A DNA stretch of 64,000 nt from Bradyrhizobium iriomotense (GTDB lineage: Bacteria > Pseudomonadota > Alphaproteobacteria > Rhizobiales > Xanthobacteraceae), in assembly GCF_018129405.1 (NCBI RefSeq), contig NZ_JAFCLP010000003.1:1-64000 (forward strand), given 5' to 3'. The first letter of the stretch is position 1. Every line of letters starts with the position of its first letter. The position numbers were made by a program, and so were the translations under genes. A model generated the notes under the pieces. It saw only the letters and a list, made by a program, of their open reading frames with translations, did no database searches and had not been told where the DNA came from. Below, piece after piece: positions 6,755 through 14,633 of this stretch.

Positions 6755-8191
6755 TCAGAACATCTCGAAATATTCGCGGTGCTCCCAGTCGGTCACTTCA
6801 GACAGGAAGCGGTCGATCTCGGCGTTCTTGATGTGGGTGTAGTAGTCGACGAACTCCGCACCGAACTTCTCGCGGAAGAACGGGTCGTCCTTCAGTGCGG
6901 CGACCGCATCGCGCAAGCTTTTCGGCAGCAGCGGTGCCTTGGTCTCGTAGGGCGTGTCGGCCGAGGGGCCGGGATCGAGCTTGCGGTCGACGCCGTCGAG
7001 GCCTGAGAGAATCTGCGAGGCCATGTAGAGATAGGGATTGGCGGCGGGTTCGCCGATGCGGTTCTCCAGGCGCGTTGAGGCATCATTGGCGCCGCCGAGC
7101 ACGCGGATCATGACGCCGCGGTTGTCGCGGCCCCAGATCGCGCGGTCCGGCGCCAGCGAATAGGAGCGGTAGCGCTTGTAGCCGTTGATGGTCGGCGTGG
7201 TGAACACGGTGGACGCACGGGCGTGGTCGAGCAGGCCGGCGAGGTAGGACTTGCCGAAGGCGCTGAGGGGCTCGGTACCGTCCTTCGCCATGAACTGGTT
7301 CTCAGCCGTCGCGCGCGAGACGATCGACTGGTGCAGATGCCAGCCGCTTGCGAACACGTTCGGCAGTTTCGGCCGGCACATGAAGGTGGCGTGATAGCCG
7401 TGGCGGCGGGCGATCTGCTTCACCGCGCTGCGGAACAGCACCATGTTGTCGGCGGGCTCCAGGCCTTTCCTCGGCTGGAAGGTGAACTCGCACTGGCTCG
7501 GCCCGAACTCGACCTCGATCGAGCGCAACGGCAGCCCCAGCGCGACGATGTCGCGCCGTAGAATCTCCAGCACCGGCTCCATCTGATCGAAGCGCTGCTC
7601 GGTGAGATATTGATAGCCGTGGCTGAGCAGGCTCACCGATGGCGGCGTGCCGGGCTGGCCCGCGTCTTCCGGGCGCATATGCGCGTCATCGAGCTTGAAG
7701 ATGTGGAATTCGACCTCGAGCCCTGCGACGAAATCGTAGCCGCGCGCGCCGAGCTCATCGAGCACGCGCTTGTAGAGCCCGCGCGTCGCGAACGGCACGG
7801 GACGGCCGTCATTGAAATAGAGGTCGCAGAGCACCCAGCCCGTGGTCGGCGCCCAGGGCAGCACGCGAAACGTGGTGGGATCGGCAACCATCAGCACATC
7901 GGCCGCGCCCTCCATCTCCTTCATGCCGAACCCGCCGCCCGATGTGAACACCGGAAACACCGTGCGGTGCGAGGTGTCTTTCGCCAGCATGGTCGTGGTG
8001 ATCGAGCAGCCGCTCTCCAGCGAGGCGATCGCCTCGGAAGCGATGATGGTCTTGCCGCGCAAAATGCCGTGCTGGTCGGGGAAGGCGAGGCGGATGACCT
8101 CGAGGTTCCTGTCCTCGACGATGCGGCGCATGCGCGACGCGGCGTCTCTCTGCTCATCCGACCACAGCGCATGGCGCGCGACGAAAGTCAC
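6755..8191 (-). CDS. Glutamine-synthetase-family gamma-glutamyl ligase
   Basis: A 478-residue member of the glutamine synthetase superfamily, which condenses glutamate with an amine using ATP. Typical pieces are visible: the N-terminal beta-grasp region (RLAFPDQHGILRGKTI), the catalytic Glu in GLEVEFHIF near 165, EVEFGPSQCEFTF near 245, HATFMCRP and SGWHLHQS (ATP/metal site) near 285, and NGYKRYRSYSLAPDRAIWG near 345. The GTG at 8191 has an AAGGA ribosome site; the upstream ATG would add 13 residues without one. Domain order and substitutions fit the GlnT/GSIII-like catabolic subgroup rather than housekeeping GlnA. It lies downstream of a Rieske oxygenase on the same strand, so it may glutamylate an aromatic or aliphatic amine before oxidation. 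Confidence 0.75.
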   Translation of the reverse strand: MTFVARHALWSDEQRDAASRMRRIVEDRNLEVIRLAFPDQHGILRGKTIIASEAIASLESGCSITTTMLAKDTSHRTVFPVFTSGGGFGMKEMEGAADVLMVADPTTFRVLPWAPTTGWVLCDLYFNDGRPVPFATRGLYKRVLDELGARGYDFVAGLEVEFHIFKLDDAHMRPEDAGQPGTPPSVSLLSHGYQYLTEQRFDQMEPVLEILRRDIVALGLPLRSIEVEFGPSQCEFTFQPRKGLEPADNMVLFRSAVKQIARRHGYHATFMCRPKLPNVFASGWHLHQSIVSRATAENQFMAKDGTEPLSAFGKSYLAGLLDHARASTVFTTPTINGYKRYRSYSLAPDRAIWGRDNRGVMIRVLGGANDASTRLENRIGEPAANPYLYMASQILSGLDGVDRKLDPGPSADTPYETKAPLLPKSLRDAVAALKDDPFFREKFGAEFVDYYTHIKNAEIDRFLSEVTDWEHREYFEMF

Positions 8192-8231
8192 TTTGCTAGT
8201 TCCTTCTCGCTCGATGAGAGTATAGCGCACA

Positions 8232-8334
8232 CTGTCATCGTCCGCGAAGGCGGACGATCCAGTATTCCAGGGACGGCAACGTATCCACGAGAGGCCGCGG
8301 CGTACTGGATGCCCCGCCTTCGCGGGGCATGACA
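8232..8334. repeat. Dispersed repeat, family G copy 1
   Basis: Imperfect inverted repeat with GTCATCGTCCGCGAAGGCGG at one end and ATGCCCCGCCTTCGCGGGG at the other, containing GATCCAGTATTCCAG and CGCGGCGTACTGGAT blocks. An inverted copy lies at 44856-44962. It separates the oxygenase gene from the synthetase-like gene, so the two may not share one transcript through this point. Confidence 0.65.
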
Positions 8335-8381
8335 GCGGAGAATGTGGAGCCGTCGCGACTGGCCGTCGGCGAACGGCATCG

Positions 8382-9740
8382 TCACTCCGCCGCCGTCAGC
8401 CGATGCACGTTGTCCGCGATCTCCTTCGGCACCGGTGCGGTCCACGGCGCGCCGCGGCGGCGCTTGACGTCGACCTCCATCCAGTAGGTCTCCCAGCCCC
8501 GCGTCGGCCCGATGCCGTCCATGGTCGCGGGGCCCTGGATGCTGCGCGCATTGGCTTCGTCCAGGAACAGCATCGGCCTCTCGCCGCCGGAAACCTTCTC
8601 GATCTCCTGCCGCAGCAGGCGGCGATACTGCACGATCGCCTTGTCGGACTGTCCGAGATGCTCCTTGGTGCGGTCCTGGATCGCGCCCATCGATTCCACC
8701 GCCCACTGGTCGTGGACGTTGATGTCGTTGCCCATGCCGGTATAGGTCGCGGTCTGCTGCTCGTGCGGATCGAAACCGTAATCGTTGCTGCTGTTCTTGC
8801 GCGACTTGTAGTCCGGCAGCTCATAGAGCTCGAGCCGCTGGTCGCGCATCTTCTGCTTGTCGACCGGGTTCGTGTAGCTGGTGAAGATCGCGTACCAGTA
8901 GCAGTTCTCGTCATCGACGGGCACGTGCCACTGCGTGATCGTCATCTCCGTGCTCATGGGGATGACGAAGCCGTGCGGGAACAGCTGGTTGGTGACGCGC
9001 ACATGGGTGCGCTCCTCGTCGATCTCGCGCAATGCGATCAGCCGCAGGCCGTATTCGGTGTGCTCGACATTGATGATCGGGCGGTCGTATTCGCGCAGGA
9101 TTTTCGTCATCGGCAGGTCGCTGCCGGCGGAGGCGCCGCGGAACTGCTTGCCGTAGGCTGTGGACGTGTCCTCGTCCTCGAAGAAGCGGTGCAGATAGGA
9201 GGCGTGCGCGGGATCGATGCCGACCTCCAGCGCCTGCAGCCAGTTGCAGGCCATGTGGCCCTTGAACGCGAAAGTATGGCTGCCCGGTGCAATGAAGCAG
9301 TCGATCTCCGGAAAGGCGGGCGGCTCGCCCTCGCCGAGATAGGCCCAGAGGATGCCGCTCTTCTCCACCACGGGATAGGAGCGCTGGCGGATGTTCTGGC
9401 AGAGCTTTGAGTCCTTCGGCTCGGCCGGCGTCTCGATGCACTGGCCGGTGGCGTCGAACAGCCAGCCATGGAAGGCGCAGCGCAGGCCGCCATGCTCTAA
9501 CCGTCCGAAGGCGAGGTCGGCGCCGCGATGCGCGCAGTGGCGGTCGATCAGGCCATAGCGCCCGCTCTCGTCGCGAAACAGAACCAGGTTCTCGCCGAGC
9601 AGCCTGACGGGACGGATCGGCCGCGCGCCCTCCAGCTCATCGACCAGCGCCGCCGGCTGCCAATAGCTCCGCATCAGCTTGCCGCAGGGGTCCTTCGGCC
9701 CGGTGCGGGTGATCAGGTCGTTCTGCTCCTGGCTCATCAT
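8382..9740 (-). CDS. Rieske aromatic-ring oxygenase, large subunit
   Basis: A 452-residue oxygenase component. The Rieske 2Fe-2S ligands are CAHRGADLAFG ... LRCAFHGW (C-x-H ... C-x2-H, about residues 68-93). The mononuclear iron motif is DPAHASYLHR near 180 (D-x2-H-x4-H). The fold resembles phthalate dioxygenase and phenoxybenzoate dioxygenase large subunits, which act without a small beta subunit. No reductase gene is nearby, so electrons must come from elsewhere. The start MMSQEQN follows an AAGGA stretch; the first or second ATG could be used. It is divergent from the IclR regulator across a 0.3-kb region with a repeat and an operator-like palindrome. Substrate unknown. Confidence 0.82.
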   Translation of the reverse strand: MMSQEQNDLITRTGPKDPCGKLMRSYWQPAALVDELEGARPIRPVRLLGENLVLFRDESGRYGLIDRHCAHRGADLAFGRLEHGGLRCAFHGWLFDATGQCIETPAEPKDSKLCQNIRQRSYPVVEKSGILWAYLGEGEPPAFPEIDCFIAPGSHTFAFKGHMACNWLQALEVGIDPAHASYLHRFFEDEDTSTAYGKQFRGASAGSDLPMTKILREYDRPIINVEHTEYGLRLIALREIDEERTHVRVTNQLFPHGFVIPMSTEMTITQWHVPVDDENCYWYAIFTSYTNPVDKQKMRDQRLELYELPDYKSRKNSSNDYGFDPHEQQTATYTGMGNDINVHDQWAVESMGAIQDRTKEHLGQSDKAIVQYRRLLRQEIEKVSGGERPMLFLDEANARSIQGPATMDGIGPTRGWETYWMEVDVKRRRGAPWTAPVPKEIADNVHRLTAAE

Positions 9741-9797
9741 GGCAGTCGCATCCTTCTTGATGAGGATCGTTGTCGATCAGCGAAGCACGTTTTCTTT

Positions 9798-9946
9798 CGC
9801 CTCTCCCCGCGTGCGGGGAGAGGCCGGAGCGCATCGCAAGATGCGATTCGGGTGAGGGGGCTCTCCGCGAGGGCAGCTCTCACCGTCCCTGTGGAGACTC
9901 CCCCTCACCCCACCCTCTCCCCGCAAGCGGGGCGAGGGAGCGAGAG
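9798..9946. repeat. Dispersed repeat, family B copy 1
   Basis: About 150 bp: CCTCTCCCCGCGTGCGGGG hairpin, then a GGGTGAGGGGG and CTCTCCGCGAGGGCAG centre, ending in CCCCTCACCCCACCCTCTCC and a second hairpin. A closely matching copy lies at 46108-46256; only the central variable arm differs (GCATCGCAAGATGCG here, AATTTGCGAAGCAAATT there), each of which is itself a palindrome. Confidence 0.75.
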
Positions 9947-9984
9947 ATCGGGCTTACCTAACCGAAACTATCCAAAGCGGTATG

Positions 9985-10009
9985 TTCGCCTATTGAACGA
10001 ATGGGCGAA
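9985..10009. promoter_or_regulatory. Operator-like inverted repeat between Rieske gene and iclR
   Basis: TTCGCCTATT and AATGGGCGAA form 10-bp arms with one G:T mismatch around a 5-bp centre. It lies in the divergent promoter region, 57 bp before the chosen iclR start. IclR-family proteins bind palindromes in such positions, so autoregulation and control of the oxygenase gene are likely. Confidence 0.5.
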
Positions 10010-10065
10010 TTATGACATGCCTTGGATCGGCAGCAAGCACTATTTTGCAGGATTGTCCCGGCGCC

Positions 10066-10851
10066 ATGCCCAAGCTGAAGCGGAGCGAGACTGACGAGCG
10101 GGCGACGGATTTCGTCGAGGCCCTCGACCGCGGCCTGCGCCTGCTTCAGTGCTTCGGCACGACCGCTGGCCCGATGACGCTGAGCGACCTTGCCCGCGCT
10201 GCCGATCTTCCGCGCGCGACCGCGCGGCGCATGCTGTTCACGCTCCAGCGTGGTGGCTACGTCTCAGGCGATGGCAAGCTGTTCTCGCTGACGCCGCATG
10301 TGCTGACACTGGCGGCGTCCTATTTGCGATCCAACCAGCTCGTCACGGTGCTGCAACCGGTGCTCGATCGAGTCGCGACCGCGGCAAACGAAATCTCCTC
10401 GCTCGCAGTGCTCGACGGCGATGAGGTCGTGTTCGTCGCGCGCAGCAGCCCGGCACGCATGTTCTCGGGCGGGCTGGAAATCGGCTACCGCCTGCCGGCC
10501 TTCTGCACCTCGGTCGGGCGCGCCATGCTCGGCCGGCTCGACGATGCCGATCTCGCCGCGCGCCTGAAGACGATGAAGCGGGACGCGCTGACGCCGCAGA
10601 CGGTGACCGACCCGAAGGCGCTGCTCGCGCGCATCGCCGCCGACCGCGCACAGGGCTATGCGCTGGTCGACCGCGAGGCCGAACCGCATTTCCGCTCGAT
10701 CTCGGTCCCCGTCCGCCGCTACGACGGCGTCATCGTCGCCGCCATCAACATGGGCGCCCATGTCGATCGCGTGCCGGCGCAGGAACTGATCGACCGTTTC
10801 CTGCCGCTGTTGCGGGAAGGCGCGGAGGCGGTGCGATCGCAGCTGCTGTAG
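10066..10851 (+). CDS. IclR-family transcriptional regulator (PcaR/PobR-like)
   Basis: A 261-residue regulator with an N-terminal winged helix (GPMTLSDLARAADLPRATAR recognition region, about residues 32-52) and a C-terminal effector domain (about 95-255; LAVLDGDEVVFVARSS, CTSVGRAML, VDREAEPHFRSISVPV). Length and these blocks fit the PcaR/PobR/CatR group that senses aromatic-pathway intermediates. An upstream ATG at 10012 would add 18 residues, but its ribosome region overlaps the operator-like palindrome; 10066 is preferred with moderate confidence. It probably governs the divergent Rieske oxygenase and glutamine-synthetase-like genes. Confidence 0.82.
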   Translation: MPKLKRSETDERATDFVEALDRGLRLLQCFGTTAGPMTLSDLARAADLPRATARRMLFTLQRGGYVSGDGKLFSLTPHVLTLAASYLRSNQLVTVLQPVLDRVATAANEISSLAVLDGDEVVFVARSSPARMFSGGLEIGYRLPAFCTSVGRAMLGRLDDADLAARLKTMKRDALTPQTVTDPKALLARIAADRAQGYALVDREAEPHFRSISVPVRRYDGVIVAAINMGAHVDRVPAQELIDRFLPLLREGAEAVRSQLL

Positions 10852-10880
10852 CTGCATTCCCGCCGCCTCGAAACCGGTGC

Positions 10881-10886
10881 TATAAT
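10881..10886 (+). promoter_or_regulatory. -10 element before the PRC-barrel gene
   Basis: TATAAT lies 32 bp before the start codon. No good -35 hexamer is present 16-18 bp upstream, so an extended -10 (GGTGCTATAAT) or an activator may be used. Confidence 0.35.
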
Positions 10887-10918
10887 GGTCGCAAGCACAA
10901 GAGACGAGGGAGGACACC

Positions 10919-11251
10919 ATGCAACACACCATGGTTCCCAGTGACCGCGTCGAGCACGTCGTCGTCTATGGTTGCGACGGCACGAAGCTCGGTACGATCG
11001 AACGATTGATGCTCGACAAGGTAAGCGGAACGGTCGCTTACGCCGTGATAAAGACCGGTAGGCTGCTCGGTACGCATCACCATTATCCCGTGCAGTGGAG
11101 CGCGTTGAAATATGACCCGGGACGTCAGGCTTTCCAGGTCGAACTGACGCCGGAGCAATTGAGCAGTGGCCCCTGCGAAGTCGATGGCGATGAATTCGAC
11201 TGGGGCGACCGCTCGCGGCCCTACCAGCATCCAAACTACTGGTCGATCTAG
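10919..11251 (+). CDS. PRC-barrel domain protein
   Basis: A 110-residue soluble protein. Residues about 5-80 form a PRC-barrel (VEHVVVYGCDGTKLGTIERL followed by VSGTVAYAVIKTG and an HHHYPVQWSALKYD segment). The C-terminus is acidic and aromatic. The ATG has a GAGGGAGG ribosome site. PRC-barrels occur in photosynthetic reaction centre H subunits and in the RNA-processing protein RimM, but stand-alone versions in rhizobia are common and uncharacterised, often stress-induced. It stands alone, followed by a family E repeat. Confidence 0.75.
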   Translation: MQHTMVPSDRVEHVVVYGCDGTKLGTIERLMLDKVSGTVAYAVIKTGRLLGTHHHYPVQWSALKYDPGRQAFQVELTPEQLSSGPCEVDGDEFDWGDRSRPYQHPNYWSI

Positions 11252-11265
11252 CCGCGTCGGAAGTA

Positions 11266-11378
11266 TTGTAGCCCGGGTGAGCCAACGGGTCGGCGCGAAG
11301 CGCCGCCCGATGACAGGCTCCGCGATACCCGGGAAGCCAAGACCCCGGATGTCGCTTCGCTCATCCGGGCTACGCGCC
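11266..11378. repeat. Dispersed repeat, family E copy 1
   Basis: Inverted repeat beginning TGTAGCCCGGGTGAGC and ending GCTCATCCGGGCTACGCG, with a CGGCGCGAAGCGCCG palindrome inside. A shorter copy lies at 44780-44853. It lies between two convergent genes and may terminate both. Confidence 0.7.
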
Positions 11379-11389
11379 GGTAAGCAGCG

Positions 11390-11785
11390 TCACGTCCGGT
11401 TGCGCATCCAGTCGGCGAGGCCTGATATCGCCTTATCGAGGTCCTGCCGCGCAGCGGGGTCGGCGATTATCTCCTCCAGCGCGCCGCGCATGCAGAGCAT
11501 CCACGCGTCGCGCTCGGCATCGCCGATGGCGAAGCCGAAGTGGCGCTGGCGCAGCCGCGGATGTCCCTTCTCGGGCGTATAGAGCCGCGGGCCGCCGGTC
11601 CATTCGGTGAGATAGCGCTTCAGCACGTCCCGGATCAGGCCGAGATCGGCCGCATGCATGGCGCGGATCACTTGCGCTTCCGGCAACGTGTCCATGCGCT
11701 CGTAGAAGCGATCGACGAGACGATCAATCGTGGCACTGCCGCCGATCCGCTCGAACATGGAGACTGCGACGTCGCTATCGGTCAT
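11390..11785 (-). CDS. Group II truncated haemoglobin
   Basis: A 131-residue globin of the 2-over-2 type. The N-terminus (SMFERIGGSATIDRLVDRFY) matches truncated haemoglobins. The proximal histidine lies in the RQRHFGFAIG segment, and the TEWTGGPRLYTPEKGHPRLR loop is typical of group II (TrHbO). A Trp at the TEW position and Tyr at the B10 region (DRFYERM) fit the group II haem pocket. Likely roles are oxygen or nitric oxide binding in the cytoplasm. Either of two adjacent ATGs could be the start; the second is better spaced from GGGA. Confidence 0.8.
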   Translation of the reverse strand: MTDSDVAVSMFERIGGSATIDRLVDRFYERMDTLPEAQVIRAMHAADLGLIRDVLKRYLTEWTGGPRLYTPEKGHPRLRQRHFGFAIGDAERDAWMLCMRGALEEIIADPAARQDLDKAISGLADWMRNRT

Positions 11786-11849
11786 CATCTATCCCAAGGC
11801 TTGCTGCTGGCTCGGATATAGGACGTCCGTGCCCACATACAAACTCCGC

Positions 11850-11899
11850 TGTCGTCCCGGATCTGCGCTTACGCTTGTCTGGGACGACAGCGGAGGGGA
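11850..11899. repeat. Short family C-type inverted repeat
   Basis: CTCCGCTGTCGTCCC and GGGACGACAGCGGAG form a perfect 15-bp inverted repeat enclosing GGATCTGCGCTTACGCTTGTCT. It resembles the variant arms seen at 19284 and 33579 and lies in the gap between the boxR 3' end and the globin gene, both leftward. Confidence 0.6.
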
Positions 11900-11915
11900 T
11901 TGGATGAAGCGAGAA

Positions 11916-12824
11916 CTACAGCGCCACGCTGCGCAGCCCGAAGCTGCGGGCTTCGTTCTGCAGCACCGGCCGCACCGCATCGATCAGCCTTGCTGCCGCG
12001 GCATCGACCGACAGTCCCGCCGTATCCACCACCGCGGTTGCGCGCGAATACAGCGGCTCGCGGCTGAGCAGGATGTTGCGCAGCTCGGTCATCGCCGAGC
12101 GATCATCCGCCATCGGGCGCAGGTCGCCCTGGCGGCGCACGCGCGCCATGTGCTCTTCCGGCTCGGCCTTCAGCCAGATCGTATAGAACGACGACAGGAT
12201 CTGGTCGAAGGTCAGGGGCTCCGACACGATGCCGCCGCCGGTCGCCAGCACCATCAGCTCGTTGCGCGCGAGCAGTTGCTGCAGCGCCGCCTGCTCCATG
12301 CGGCGAAAGCCTTCCTGGCCGTAGAGCGCGATGATCTCGGCGACGGAAAGGCCGTTCTGCTGCTCGACCTCCTTGTTGAGCTCGACAAAGCTCCAGCCGA
12401 TCTTCTTCGCCAGCATCCTGCCAAGCGTCGACTTGCCGGCGCCGCGCAGGCCGATCAGCGCGATGCCGCAGAACGGCGCACGTCGCGGCGCAGAGGCGCT
12501 GCCCCCGGCGAGCAGGTCTTTTGCTTGCGCGATCTGCGCAGGCGTCGCCTTGCGCAAGAGGTCGCGAAACATCTGCCAGTCCGGCGTCGGATCGGTTGAG
12601 GGAAGCAGGTCTTCGAGATGCGCGCCCATCGCGCTGGAGACGCGGCGCAGCAGCATGATGGAGACGTTGCCCTTGCCGCTCTCGAGCTGCGCGATGTAGC
12701 GCTCCGAAATCCCTGACACCTTGGCGAGCACTTTTCGCGACATGCCGCGCAGCGCGCGCATGGTGCGCACACGCTGGCCGAGCTGTTCGAGGAAGCGGGA
12801 TTCGGCGTCGGGACTGTCGGTCAT
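11916..12824 (-). CDS. boxR: BoxR/BzdR-type benzoyl-CoA-responsive regulator
   Basis: A 302-residue fusion of an XRE-type helix-turn-helix (residues about 15-70; RTMRALRGMSRKVLAKVSGI, ERYIAQLESGKGNVS) and a shikimate-kinase-like domain (about 120-290) with an intact Walker A motif GLRGAGKST. This is the signature architecture of BzdR and BoxR, repressors of anaerobic and aerobic benzoyl-CoA pathways whose kinase-like domain binds benzoyl-CoA. It is divergent from the benzoate-CoA ligase gene, and TGCA-type motifs lie at the ligase and boxC promoters. The retained Walker A leaves ATP binding possible, though family members are not known to phosphorylate shikimate. Confidence 0.88.
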   Translation of the reverse strand: MTDSPDAESRFLEQLGQRVRTMRALRGMSRKVLAKVSGISERYIAQLESGKGNVSIMLLRRVSSAMGAHLEDLLPSTDPTPDWQMFRDLLRKATPAQIAQAKDLLAGGSASAPRRAPFCGIALIGLRGAGKSTLGRMLAKKIGWSFVELNKEVEQQNGLSVAEIIALYGQEGFRRMEQAALQQLLARNELMVLATGGGIVSEPLTFDQILSSFYTIWLKAEPEEHMARVRRQGDLRPMADDRSAMTELRNILLSREPLYSRATAVVDTAGLSVDAAAARLIDAVRPVLQNEARSFGLRSVAL

Positions 12825-12877
12825 GAGCCTTCTTTAGCGGATGCCTTCTTTACAGCAGGTCCTGCGGCGCGTTTTAA

Positions 12878-12891
12878 TGAAACATAGTGCC
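12878..12891 (+). promoter_or_regulatory. Degenerate BoxR-like site in the boxR/ligase intergenic region
   Basis: TGAA-ACATAG-TGCC keeps the spacing and spacer of the better sites at 2109 and 16005 (matching ATGAAACA-A/T-AGTGC). It lies 66 bp before the ligase start in the 132-bp divergent region. Two half-site positions depart from TGCA, so confidence is lower. Confidence 0.4.
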
Positions 12892-12956
12892 TGCTGGCAT
12901 TGACAGCAAGCCGCCGGAGTGTCTTTCTATGAATTATAATTCTAAATTCGGGGGAG

Positions 12957-14504
12957 ATGTCCGTGAGCGAGGGATCCTATAACGCGGTGACCTGGCTGCT
13001 CGACCGTAACGTCGAGGAGGGGCGTGGCAGCAAGCTCGTCTTCGACGACACCGTCTCGCGGCTCACCTATGGCGAGCTCCAGCAACAGACCCGGCGCGCC
13101 GCCAACATGCTGCGCCGGCTCGGCGTCCGCCGCGAGGAGCGCGTCGCGATGATCATGCTTGATACGGTCGACTTCCCGATCGTGTTCCTGGGTGCGATCC
13201 GCGCCGGCATCGTGCCGGTGCCGCTCAACACGCTGCTGACCGCCGATCAATACGCCTACATCCTCGCCGACTGCCGCGCGCGCGTGCTGTTCGTCTCCGA
13301 AGCGCTCTATCCCGTCATCAAGGACGTCGTCGGCCGCATGCCGGATCTCGAGCATGTCGTGGTCTCCGGCGCCAAGCAGAATGATCACAAGCAGCTCGCT
13401 GAAGAGATCGCGGGCGAAAGCGATCAATTCACCACTGCAGCGACGCACCCCGATGAGCCTGCATTCTGGCTCTACTCATCAGGCTCGACCGGCATGCCCA
13501 AAGGCGTGCGCCATCTGCATTCGAATCTGCAGGCGACCGCAGACACCTACGCCAAGCAGGTGCTGGGCATTCGCGAGAGCGACGTGTGCCTGTCCGCAGC
13601 AAAACTGTTCTTCGCCTATGGCCTCGGCAATGCGCTGACCTTCCCGATGTCGGTCGGGGCCACCGTGATCCTGAACAGCGAGCGGCCGACGCCGGCGCGC
13701 ATGTTCGACCTGATGAACCGCTACAACCCCTCGATCTTTTACGGCGTGCCGACGCTGTTCGCGGCCATGCTCAACGACGAGACGATGAAGTCCGAACGCG
13801 GCGGCAAGGCTCTGCGCATCTGCACCTCCGCCGGCGAGGCGCTGCCGGAATCCGTCGGCAACAGCTGGAAGGCGCGCTTCGGCGTCGATATTCTCGACGG
13901 CGTCGGCTCGACCGAGCTGTTGCACATCTTCCTGTCGAACGCGCCCGGCGACATCAAATACGGCTCGTCCGGCAAGCCGGTGCCGGGCTATGCGGTGCGG
14001 CTCGTCAACGAGGCCGGGCAGGACGTCGCCGACGGCGAAGTCGGCGAACTCCTGGTCGATGCGCCCTCGGCCGGCGAGGGCTACTGGAACCAGCGCCACA
14101 AGAGCCGCCGCACCTTCGAGGGACCGTGGACCCGCACCGGCGACAAATACATCCGCGACGCGGACGGCCGTTACACCTTCTGCGGCCGCGCCGACGACAT
14201 GTTCAAGGTCTCCGGCATCTGGGTCTCGCCCTTCGAGGTCGAGAGCGCGCTGATCACGCATCCGGCGGTGCTCGAAGCCGCCGTCGTGCCCGAGGCCGAT
14301 CCGGAAGGCTTGTTGAAGCCGAAGGCCTTCGTCGTGCTGCGCCCCGGCGCCAAGACGACGGAGTTGCAGGAGGCACTGAAGGAGCACGTCAAGCAGAAGA
14401 TCGGCCCGTGGAAATATCCGCGCTGGATCGACGTGGTGGAGTCCTTGCCGAAGACCGCGACGGGCAAGATCCAGCGATTCAAGCTGCGGGAAGGCGCGAA
14501 TTGA
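12957..14504 (+). CDS. Benzoate-CoA ligase
   Basis: A 515-residue AMP-forming acyl-CoA synthetase. The ATP-binding loop YSSGSTGMPKGVRHLHSN is near residue 165, the A5-type block YGSSGKPVPGY near 330, TGDKY near 400, and the catalytic lysine in KTATGKIQRFKL near the C-terminus. Length and blocks match BadA/BclA-type benzoate-CoA ligases, which make benzoyl-CoA, the substrate of BoxB and the effector of BoxR. A GTG six bases downstream is better spaced from the GGGGGAG ribosome site than the ATG given here, so the true protein may be two residues shorter. It begins the rightward box gene set. Confidence 0.85.
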   Translation: MSVSEGSYNAVTWLLDRNVEEGRGSKLVFDDTVSRLTYGELQQQTRRAANMLRRLGVRREERVAMIMLDTVDFPIVFLGAIRAGIVPVPLNTLLTADQYAYILADCRARVLFVSEALYPVIKDVVGRMPDLEHVVVSGAKQNDHKQLAEEIAGESDQFTTAATHPDEPAFWLYSSGSTGMPKGVRHLHSNLQATADTYAKQVLGIRESDVCLSAAKLFFAYGLGNALTFPMSVGATVILNSERPTPARMFDLMNRYNPSIFYGVPTLFAAMLNDETMKSERGGKALRICTSAGEALPESVGNSWKARFGVDILDGVGSTELLHIFLSNAPGDIKYGSSGKPVPGYAVRLVNEAGQDVADGEVGELLVDAPSAGEGYWNQRHKSRRTFEGPWTRTGDKYIRDADGRYTFCGRADDMFKVSGIWVSPFEVESALITHPAVLEAAVVPEADPEGLLKPKAFVVLRPGAKTTELQEALKEHVKQKIGPWKYPRWIDVVESLPKTATGKIQRFKLREGAN

Positions 14505-14512
14505 GTGGCTCC

Positions 14513-14616
14513 GTCATTCCGGGGCGCGCGAAGCGCGAACCCGGAATCTCGCGCCGTGGACTGCAATCTCGAGATTCCGGATCAACTCGCTTTGCGAGTT
14601 GCCCGGAATGACGGAA
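14513..14616. repeat. Dispersed repeat, family F copy 1
   Basis: Inverted repeat: TCATTCCGGGGCGCGCGAAG at the left, GCCCGGAATGACGGAATGAA at the right, with AATCTCGAGATT-type palindromic core. A second copy lies at 50003-50103. It interrupts the gap between the ligase and hydrolase genes. Confidence 0.7.
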
Positions 14617-14633
14617 TGAATGGAAACGAGTTC

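Noticed and set aside
6372-6842. 156-codon rightward frame
   Set aside because: It overlaps the 3' end of the glutamine-synthetase-like gene and lacks gene-like residues; the overlapping frame with two C-x2-C knuckles is the better call.
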